A DNA stretch of 64,000 nucleotides from Mycteria americana (lineage: Eukaryota > Chordata > Aves > Ciconiiformes > Ciconiidae): NCBI RefSeq assembly GCF_035582795.1, contig NC_134365.1, positions 138,907,077 to 138,971,076 on the forward strand. The letters run 5' to 3'. The position numbers and the translations under genes are program-made. The notes beneath the pieces were generated by a model. It was not told the DNA's origin. It saw nothing but the letters and a program-made list of their open reading frames with translations, and ran no database searches. Shown here piece after piece: positions 54,901-64,000 of this stretch; position 1 is the stretch's first letter, and every line of letters starts with the position of its first letter.

Positions 54901-57182
54901 TGTATATTACTGGATTGGCTTCAAAACCATCTGCAGGCAGAAATTATTTATAAGTGTCTGTTGTTCACAGCTAAAATAAAGTCTCCTGCTACAGGGTGTT
55001 CTGACACAGCAAAGTACTGGCATACAGCTCTCCTCAGCAGAACCACGACCTCCAAAACGACAGCACACAACTCTGTGCTTACCGTGAACCAGTAACACAG
55101 AAGTGTTTCCTTTCCTATGGTTTTATTGAAAGCTAAAAATAATACTTTGCACAGAAATACTTCCACTTAAACAAGCAGGACTACTTGTAAGCATCAATTC
55201 CATCAATTCCAATTACAAGGACTACTTGTAAGCATCCTTACATGGGTAAGGGCTGGGAAGGAAGGTCAGACACTGACTGATTGGTTACACCGTTGAACAC
55301 TGGGGGTCTGGCCTAAGGCTTTAACATTTGTTTTACATCAGTGCAATCCCACTAAAACACAAATTTTCACATGATAAAAATCTAGGTAATGCCACAGTAA
55401 ATCACACCGTTGAAAGCTAATTGTTAACACTTCACAGAATGGAAAAAAAATTTCCTGTTTTTCAGTAGAATAATAGTAAGTGCCTCCTTGTAACATCAGG
55501 TTACACACAGTTTTCACCATATACAGATAAAGGCCTGTCTTCTATTTTTAGTCCTGGCTGGCTTTTAGTTCACCAACAGTAAATTTTTCTCATCTCATGC
55601 CCCTAACTCCTTTCTCTGACAGGCCATGTGGCTGGAGAGCTCCAGGGCAGTGCCTTAGCCCAGAGAAGCTGACCAGCCTCAGCTGTGTTACAGCTAGATG
55701 GGTGCAAGAACTATCCTTAGTTCCTCCAGCAAATACTCACCAGGTTTCTCTGCTCAGCTGATGCATTTTGGCCTTGAACCGCAAAATGCCTGTTGTGCAT
55801 TTGTAAAAGGTATCTCCCAGTATGCAGGTTTATTGTGTTTATACAATAGGGTGAAACAAACCACTTCCCTCTGTGCCTAAAGCATGACTTTGGCAATTTA
55901 TTGACGCATTTCACCATCTCGTCCATGCTCCAACAAGGAAACTCATTATGAAGGTTATGTTTCCAAACAGTCCTACTGCTTTGCTGCAAGGACCTAACCT
56001 CTCAGGCAGGGCAGACTTAGTCTTCACTGCATTTCCTCAGGTCAGTGAGTTGACATATTCATGTGCTCAGAAAATTAGGACTCAATGCAAGACCCATTTC
56101 CTCTCATTTAACTCAAAACAGTAACTCAAAAAGAGTGAAGAAACCAAAACAGGGACACACAGTATGAACATAGTCTTCTACAGACTGTGAAAGATACCTA
56201 GAAACAGAAAGCTGTGAAAGATACCCAGACTTGGGTGGTTCTCCCAGTTCAGAAAAGAAACATCTCCCTGACTTCTGATATATACTCCATTCAAAGTATT
56301 CAAATACCTGATTTTGAAGTAATTTTAAGTTTTGCAGAAAAAAAAAACCCAACAGTACTATTACTTGAGTGAGAAGAATGCTAAGGTGATATTTTTTGAT
56401 AAATAAATGCTTCTAGTATATAGCCAGTGGGAATCCTTTTGACTCTGGAACAAAAATATGTATAAAAACTTTAGCTATTAGATTTCCTTCTACTCATTTT
56501 TTCTGGGTAACCTGCACTACATAAAAAAATTGATTTGCTCAGTTCAGGACAGATGTCCCAGTTCAAGAAAGGATACCCATTCAGAAAGTAATTAACTCTT
56601 ATTAACTTCATGCCTTTATTTATTAAATAAAGATAAATATAATAATGTATTTACATAATTTTCTGAAATAAACTATTGTCTCATCTTGCATTAATTTAAC
56701 AGTTGCAGGACACACCATCTTACATTGCAAATCTGAACTGCAAACTGATAGATTGTCAGAAGTCCTATTTTCCTCCCAATAGCTATAAAAAGCTAGAGCA
56801 GAATTTCATTTTTGCTTTCATTTGCTAGCTGCCTTCCCCCCCCCCTTTTCACTCTATTTTTCATTCCTTTTTTCCTTTTAGACATCACCCCTCAAACCAA
56901 ACTAATAATCTAACACTTACTTGCAAAAAGGGATTTAATTAAGGAGTGAATCCATGCTGAACATTCTGCAATGCACGCAAGTATGTGAACTGCAGTTTTG
57001 GAAACAGTTTGTTTACTGTAAACGAAACTTATGTTCTGTGAAATAACTCCTGCTGAAGATAATGAAAATTCCAAGTAGTCAGTACCTTGGGGAAAAAATT
57101 GCAGCACTTGGAATATTTTTAACTGATATACTAGTGAACATTCCTCTCTCAGATATAGTGTTACCATTTTTCCCTTTTTTCT
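51991..57182. other. Intergenic region between the GC-rich block and TCEANC 3' end
   Basis: About 5.2 kb of AT-rich sequence without any frame, splice chain or RNA gene I can support. Small features are the short direct repeat at 55178-55236 and a second one of CTGTGAAAGATACC (two copies between 56185 and 56227). Confidence 0.5.
55178..55236 (+). repeat. Short direct repeat, two 18-base copies
   Basis: GGACTACTTGTAAGCATC occurs at 55178-55195 and again at 55219-55236. The spacer contains a partial tandem of ATCAATTCC. The copies are identical, so the duplication may be recent. No mobile element boundary is evident. Confidence 0.85.
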
Positions 57183-57392
57183 TTTATTTCTTTACATATT
57201 GACATTATTTAAACACACATAGCTTTATTCAAGTAATCTTCAAGAATAACTTAGCAATTTTTTAAAACTGATTTTGTACTTCTTAGTGGCAGCACCTACA
57301 TAATATCAATACAAAATTTTAAATTATACAGTTTCAACAGAGATACCTTCTCACATCTATGTTTCTAAACCACTTATTAAAGAGGGATAGCG
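57183..57392 (-). other. TCEANC: TCEANC 3' UTR with candidate poly(A) signals
   Basis: Past the TCEANC stop codon (57393), AATAAA occurs on the minus strand at 57229-57224 and 57188-57183. This predicts a short 3' UTR of about 170-210 bases plus the cleavage offset. Confidence 0.5.
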
Positions 57393-58483
57393 TTACAAAC
57401 AAATCCATCTGCTGTGATACCACTGTTCTCCACATTCATTACAAATAACGTAAGTCAACATTTGTTCATCTGGATTTGTGTTTCGCATCCAACCTGGAAG
57501 AAAGAGAGTTCCTCTGGCGATCATAGTGACAGTGCAGTTAAATTTTTCACAGCGCCTACACTTTATTTTGTTTGTCTGTGTGCCATTAATAACTTGTGGA
57601 AGCTGATGTTCCTGAACAGATGATTCTGTGTACAGAGCCCTGAGCTGTTTCAGTTCATCACTGGCCATTTCCATCACCGTCATCTCAGCAAAAGCCTTTG
57701 GACTCAATGCCCCTGAAAAAAGGTTATGTTTTAAGTGGCAATTTTTAGGGTTCTTCAGGTTAGAGATTTTGCTTCTGATGCAATTTTTATACTTTTTGTC
57801 ATTTTTAGCATGAAGAGCAAAAATATGTTCTTCAATTTGTTTAGATAGCTCTAGCCATTTATCAGTTTCTTCTTTGTCTCTGGCAGAACCAGTCAAAGCT
57901 TTATAAAGAAGATCCGTACATTTACACCTCAGAGCTCTCATCGGATCCTGCTGCAGACTTGCTTCATTAACAAGAGGTTTAGAATCTTCATTATCAGCAT
58001 GTTGTTCCTCAAATGAAGAAAGCTGATTCATGCTGCCTTCTATGTCGTTACGTACCACATTTTTAACAGTTTGCGATGGGACCAAAATTTTAGAACTAGT
58101 AGCATCTAATGCCTCCTGCTGACATGGTCCTTCAGACAGCGACTGCCCTTTAGGAACCACACCGAGATGTTCAATTTCCTCTTCCACATACACAGAAACT
58201 GACTTTTTAACTTGCATTGACTGACCACAGTTATTCTTGTAAAGTGCTTTCCACCTTGATAATAACTGCTTTGCTTTCTTTTTCAACTCTACTGAAGGGC
58301 AGCTCTTGAGTACTCTGTATACAGCCTTGGCAACTTCTGTTCCCTGAAGATAGTCTATAGTCATGTCAACATCTTCAAGTTCTTTAAGATGATCCTCAAT
58401 ATCTTGGAAATTGTTCTCAGACAGTAGCTTTTCAATACAATGGGCTCTGTGTACAATATTTTTCTGGTCAGATATTTTTAAAC
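57393..58483 (-). CDS. TCEANC: TCEANC, TFIIS N-terminal and central domain protein (main coding exon)
   Basis: Homologue of the elongation factor TFIIS, presumed to act on RNA polymerase II. The exon encodes 362 residues (human protein 351). In order: an N-terminal TFIIS/LW-like helical domain (about 1-86, with AVYRVLKSCPSVELKKKAK), a variable linker, the central polymerase-binding domain (about 180-300, with CIRSKISNLKNPKN and FAEMTVMEMASDELKQLR), and a C-terminal zinc ribbon with CRRC and CNEC pairs (about 315-362). The ribbon keeps the Asp-Glu pair (NPDEQM) that in TFIIS reaches the polymerase active site. The left limit is an acceptor TTTTTTCACTTTCAG at 58484, phase 1. The human start Met aligns with an ATA (Ile) codon, so the start should lie in an upstream exon. 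Without splicing, the in-frame ATG at 58553 would add an intron-like leader. Confidence 0.92.
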
Positions 58484-61400
58484 CTGAAAGTGAAAAAATA
58501 TTTAGCATATTTATTGCAGTTATGACATTAATTAATTTTCTGTATATTCTCATAAGGTTTTCTTTTTATTTTATGTTATTTTACACGGTTTTATTTGTAT
58601 ACATCATTGGTTCTGCCAGCTTTTCCTTCAAATGGTGTACAGTAGAGTTAGTGGAGCAAATGCAAAATGCAGAGGACCCTGGGTCCTGGAAAAATGCAAG
58701 CGGGTGTGCTAGTCTAACTCATGCAAGGAAAATACTGGCGGAAAGGAGAGCCCACAGGGACTTCCGCTGGGATAGGGTTAACGATTTAAAAAGTAGGGTA
58801 TAACACTAATTTTTAAGGAAAAGCAGAGTGTCTTGCCAAAAAACACACTAACAAAGACACTGCTAGCATAATAAAAATGTTTGTTGTACTTGGTTTTCTA
58901 CGCATGCACACCACAACAGAAATTCACAGGGAGATTCTTAACTACCACAAGAAGGTAGGTAACTACACAACCACTCTGCTGTACGAGATTACAGGCAGAC
59001 TTTGCAGTGTTTGCGCATTAGTAGACTCTAGTACCACTGGACTACCAAGAAGCAACGAGTTCTGAAATTCAGCATTTTTCACCAAAAGCACGAGATGATC
59101 ACCCGTTGATGTTTGAAATCTAGACACTATTACCAAATGATACGCTTTCCAAAAAATAAAAAGGAGGCTTTATAGGCAACATATTCCCCCCTCCTCACAC
59201 ATACAGAGAAACAATAAAAATATTAGTAGGGTTTTTACAGTACTGGTATCAACAAATTGAATTTAGTAAGGATGCTGTTTTCAGAAAATCAGTTTGTTTT
59301 TCTATCACAGAAATTTAAAGTCTATTAAAAACCATGTCTGGGACCTTCTGCTATAACAGGTATTTGAATAACATAATGATCTCACACTGTTGAATACATT
59401 CTGGAATTGCTTCCCCATAACCTCCAATGGCAGATTTGTAAGTAAACACTGCACTAATTTAATCTGAAAGTTGCAATGACATGGAAGTTTACTACAAGAC
59501 TCCAAACCCAGGGAGATAATTGCTGTCATCTTTCCAGAATGCATATGCAAAATAACCCTCCTTGGGAAAACTGACTTATGTCTCAACTTTTGGGAACCTA
59601 TATATAAACTTCTTTTTCCATTTTTCACAGTTTTCAAGCATCTGACTACAAATGAACTCAGTACAAGTTGCAATAATACAGAATAATAGAAAAATCAAAG
59701 CGGGTCCAAAAACTCCACATTGTAAGGTGCTTTTTTGGTTGCTGGTTTTTGGAGGTTGTGTGTTTGGTTGGTTTTTGTTTTTTTAAAATCAGTCATTCCT
59801 GCAACTATACCCTAACTTACCAAGATTTTTTGACAAATCCTTATAATAAATGCTGAGATGTTTGGCTATCTGTGGTTTTATTTTTAATAAAATCTGCAAG
59901 TTTCCACTTGGTTTCTCATAGCAAACCCTTTAGTTAAAATTAAATACATAGGTTTGGCATTGGAAGACTAATTTGGAGTCGGGAGCAATGTGTAGCACAG
60001 CTATGTTTTTCACAAATTTGTTTGGTTTTGCCACTGTCATGTATATGTTGTAGCCTGTATAATGGAGAAACATTGATACATGCAGAAATTAGATATATGC
60101 ATTAAGAATGACCCATAAACCATACAAAGTTAGAAAGTTTAGAAAACTTGCACACTCACATTGTTTTAGTTAATAATAACTTCTACAGCAGACAGGTGAG
60201 ATACCTGTGAATTGTTTGGGTTTTTTTTCATTTCAGACTTTTTCCTCAAGCCCTTGTTACTTCAAAAGAATAAAATTAACCAGCTAATGTGGGCATGGTA
60301 TCTGACCCAAAACCACTAACCTAAATGACTTTTTCAAGCACCCGGTGGAGATGTCAGAGTCAGGCCTTTTGAGGGACTTTTATATGTCACCATAACTTGA
60401 TATTGGGGATTTCCTCAATTACTAAACAGTAAGTAGCAGAACACATTTTATTGGGAACTGCAAAGTGAAGGTTTAGGGCTACTCTGCAGCAAGTTTATGT
60501 AAGTGAGCCTGACATAACTCAGTGCATCTTAAGCCCAAAACGCCATTGTGGTTCCTACATGACCCTCAACCTTTCACTTGCTATGCAAGAGATCATGTTA
60601 TATCTCTTTGAAAAGTTTCTCTTTATAGCTGCTAACAGACAAGCAAGCCGGACTAGTAAACTTTTAACGGAGGTCCCCACTGCTGCCCTTTCCCTTGCTA
60701 GCTCTGCCATCATATTACAGTTTGATTATCAAGGCAGGGCAGCTCAAAAATAGTGACACCTGCAAAACAATTTCAAAACTGCAACATCTACAAACTCCTA
60801 ATTGCTGTTTTTGGAAATTCTTAAAAGTTAGACACATCCCTCTATATCCTAAAAAGTACCTATTTTCTTACAGCCGTAGCATTATTAAAGCATGCTCCCA
60901 TATACTCTGACACATTAAATGAAAAGAAAAAGGGGATTTCAGAATGCAGTCTCATGGCTTGAATAAGATTTCCTTGTGATTCCTTTTTATCAAGCCCTTT
61001 GACTAAAGAATGCTCAGTGCAATGCAATGTGCAAATTTACACACAAAAAGAGTTAATACTACTAACATTATTCTCCTGTTTGCTGAAAAGGAGAATTAAA
61101 TGTAGAATGCAGAATTGAATGGCGTGTTATGAGTGTTGTGTTCCTCTTTTCTTGTGAGTTATTATTCTAAATTTGTGCATGAAACCAGTATTTTTTCTGA
61201 AGTTGCATATATCCTGATTCTACTCTAGACAAAGTCATCTGCCTCATAGAGATTGACACAAGGCTAGACACACATGTCCATGTTTAAAGGAACTCATAAG
61301 CAGATTTCTTGCACCATCACTGTTTCCATGATGAAATCGCCTGAGAATGGGGGGAGAGGAAGGACAAGTGATACAGCTGGGTAATTTGCATGCTCTGATG

Positions 61401-64000
61401 CCTTCTATGACCACCATCCCAGCTAACTTGTTTCCTGCATGACAGAAGTAAGTTCAAACTTTAGGTAGGGCCTCAGAGCTCCACAAAAGAAAAGGACAGA
61501 GAAAGAGAGAGCGTAAACCTTCATCTGTTTCTATAATCCTAAACCACTGACCAATCTGACCTCCACAGTGAATGACCTCTGCATTCACTTAACCTGTATT
61601 TAAACAGCTCATTCTTGTCTGACATTTCGAAGACCTGCAAAACCTCAATAATGGCCACTACAGAAACTGATTTACTACTCAAGAAGTTTCAGAATCAGAG
61701 AAACAGGATGCATTTTTCAAATACTTAAGTTGAACTCTATCATCATACTGAAAAGCACGTATAATTGCATCCTTGCTCATCTGTTCTGCTGCAGGAACAT
61801 GCAGAGGCTGTGAGAGTGGAAAGAGGTATTTTCTTATGTAGGGCAGCCATCACTACAGCGGGACAGTTCCCTGTCTCCTGAACACTAAGTAGCTGACATT
61901 AGAAAATGATGATCTGCTGGCGTTTACTTTTTTTCATGCAATCTAGGGCAGAGTTGGTGACACAGTTATATGGTCAGCCAGTATGACTGCCCTATGCCTT
62001 AGAATCAGTTCTGCTCCTTCCAACATACTCCACTTCAAACGTCATTTTCTTCAGTGCTTGTAACTATCTGTGTATGTATTGTATTATGCTACACATACCA
62101 TAAAATATACTTACCCAAATGAAAGATGACTTCGTGAATTCCCAATATTTAGTACACAGGACTATGGACATGCAAAGAAATTACTACACACAAAGTGCCT
62201 GTTGATAATTTGCCCATGCATATACTTTTACCCTGCAACAAAGGTGAGGTATTTTGATCTTTCGTTGAGGACTATGCTTCACAGAAGTTTTCCTCTCTAA
62301 TATTGCAGGGTGAGGATCTGTACGTAAGAAATGGTGCATAAAGGCCATGGATATCATCTGCTTTATGGTAGTGCTTCTTGCTCATGGTTATCCACCTGAC
62401 CCTAGGCAGCGCCCAGGGCGGCAAGGTGAAGACATGCCCGTTTCTGTGGCCAATCTCACACAAGAGAATTATATGGCTGAAAAAGACTTCTTTGGCTCCA
62501 CAACTACGAGTCGGCATTGGCAGCTGAGGTGGCTAACACAAAGCCTCTGAGGGGAGCTGGAGCTCACGCGTTGGCATCTGCAGCGAGAAGGAAGCCATCC
62601 TGCCACGCACTCACAGTGAATTACTTTACACTTACCAGACACCTACAGCTGCTGAGAAGGAGCTGACATATGCTAACTCATCACCCCACACTACGATGCT
62701 TTTTTTCTAATAGGCAGATCTAAGACAACCTGTTTTGTTTTTTTTTTTTAACCCTCTACCAGATATATAAAAGGCTGGTTTAGACTGGATTAAATGCAGT
62801 ATATATGTTCTACCTTAGGACTTTTTTCACACGTGTGCTAAGGCAATAAATTAAATTATTAGAAATTTTAAGATCTTCTTAGTCATGCATTGACTTTTTC
62901 AAGTTTATGCAACATTAAATTCAAGTACATAAATGTTATGGCAGCAGTTAAATAAGCAAACTGAAAACAGAATATGGACATCAAAACATGAATAATTATT
63001 TTAAAATAATTTTGGAAATTCAACCACCTAACAGACTACTCACATTTAAGTCAAAACAATCACTTCTAGGGGAATGCTTTCCTCAACATGTACAACATAT
63101 AGCAAAGAGGTAAGACTGAATGACTCCCTTCAAACTTATTAAGCAAAGCTAGGTAAAAGTAACAGAAAAAATAAGTCATCAAAAATACATCACAAGAACA
63201 GAACCAAATCCATAATTAATTACTTCATTGGAGTGGGATATTCACTGGTAACTGGCAGAAGCACAAGAAACAGCCAGCAGAGAAACCAGTAAATAAAGCT
63301 AATAAACATGTCTATCAGTGACAACAGAGAGCTTTCCCTGGGGAAAGCATTCTTGGAATGCCACTGGCTTTGTTGTGTACCTAGTTTGCAAAGGATTTTA
63401 AGGTCCTTCAGGATGAAAAGTAATACATACATCTGAAATACTACGCTAACTACTCAATCATAAATTTCATCTCAGCTTCCAAATTAAAAGGCAGCGTGGT
63501 GGAAAAAAAAAAAAAAGTTTTTTTGTGCATTTGTTGCCCTGTTAAGTCAAGCAATTCGTAGCATTTCATATTAAGTCTGGATGTCAAGAACCTCTTCTGC
63601 TTCTCTAATCAAGGCACAACATGATTTCCTCAGACAACTGTAGAAAACATGTTTTTCATGTTCTTATAGGGAGAAACAAGAAATTATTGATGCAGTGGTA
63701 ATACTGGAGTGTATTTTCTAGCCAAAGTTCACTGGGAACCTAAGTATAGCAAGCTTGAGTTCTTTCGTGCTGAGAATCCTGGTCCTTGAACTCCAATGTT
63801 TCTGCTGTAAATCAGGGTTTTGCTGTTTGTGGAATGATGGCAAGACAGCTGACAGATCTCTGACTGCTCGCTGACAAGGGATTTTTGAGTTTTCTGCTGT
63901 GTCAGAGAAGCAAAATCATTGATTGAAATAAGCGTTATTTAAACAAAAATTGGAGAAATCAGAGTTTAAAACAACTCTAGGTAGTCTATAATATTTATCA
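58484..64000. other. Sequence upstream of TCEANC, no gene recognised
   Basis: About 5.5 kb that should contain the TCEANC promoter and 5' exon(s). Synteny predicts EGFL6 on the minus strand beyond the right edge. No CpG island, EGF/MAM-type exon or known RNA gene is visible. Frames are short apart from the candidate at 62347-62550. Poly-A/T tracts occur near 62732 and 63503. Confidence 0.45.
62347..62550 (+). other. Unidentified 67-codon ORF, possibly leader-like
   Basis: The frame begins MDIICFMVVLLAHGYPPDPR, a short hydrophobic start followed by a polar stretch. It lies in a locally GC-richer patch (about 62385-62600), and a good acceptor (TTTTCCTCTCTAATATTGCAG-type) ends near 62308. The reverse strand is also open for 81 codons. 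I recognise no family; it may be chance or a mobile element remnant. Confidence 0.15.

Overview
The window is nuclear DNA of a bird. Genes are split into short exons with GT-AG introns, and the intergenic sequence is AT-rich. Interspersed repeats are CR1 LINE copies ending in the bird/reptile-type ATTCTATGATTCT tail, plus one long solo-LTR-like element of a kind common in bird genomes. The gene order OFD1 - TRAPPC2 - RAB9A - TCEANC is the block found on human Xp22.2; in birds it is expected on an autosome (chromosome 1 in chicken). Nothing in the window is prokaryotic or viral.

Layout from left to right. Positions 1-29405 hold OFD1 on the minus strand. Seventeen coding exons join in phase to give 826 codons, and the gene runs off the left edge. 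A CpG-rich head-to-head promoter (about 29406-29810, with a 24-base C run) separates it from TRAPPC2 on the plus strand, whose four coding exons (30506-34515) give a complete 140-residue sedlin. One TRAPPC2 intron is AT-AC with textbook U12 signals. After a convergent intergenic gap comes RAB9A on the minus strand. Its 201-residue reading frame lies in one exon (39725-40330), and its CpG-island promoter and non-coding first exon lie about 8.4 kb upstream near 48.76-48.85 kb. A (G6-TATCT)4 array and a 5'-truncated CR1 sit beyond that promoter. TCEANC follows on the minus strand (57393-58483), with its start codon apparently in an upstream exon that I could not place. Positions 58.5-64 kb show no gene I can identify.

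Biologically, OFD1 is a centriole/centriolar-satellite and ciliogenesis protein, TRAPPC2 a subunit of the TRAPP vesicle-tethering complexes, RAB9A a late-endosome-to-Golgi GTPase, and TCEANC a TFIIS-like transcription factor. They are neighbours by conserved synteny, not parts of one pathway. The only pair whose layout suggests shared regulation is OFD1/TRAPPC2.

I found no convincing undescribed system. The items most worth a second look are the U12 AT-AC intron in TRAPPC2, the change of the expected TCEANC start codon to ATA, the G-quadruplex array by the RAB9A promoter, the GC-rich block at 51.5 kb, and an unidentified short ORF at 62.35 kb. Exon boundaries were worked out by hand from splice signals, reading phase and remembered human protein sequences; no alignment was run.
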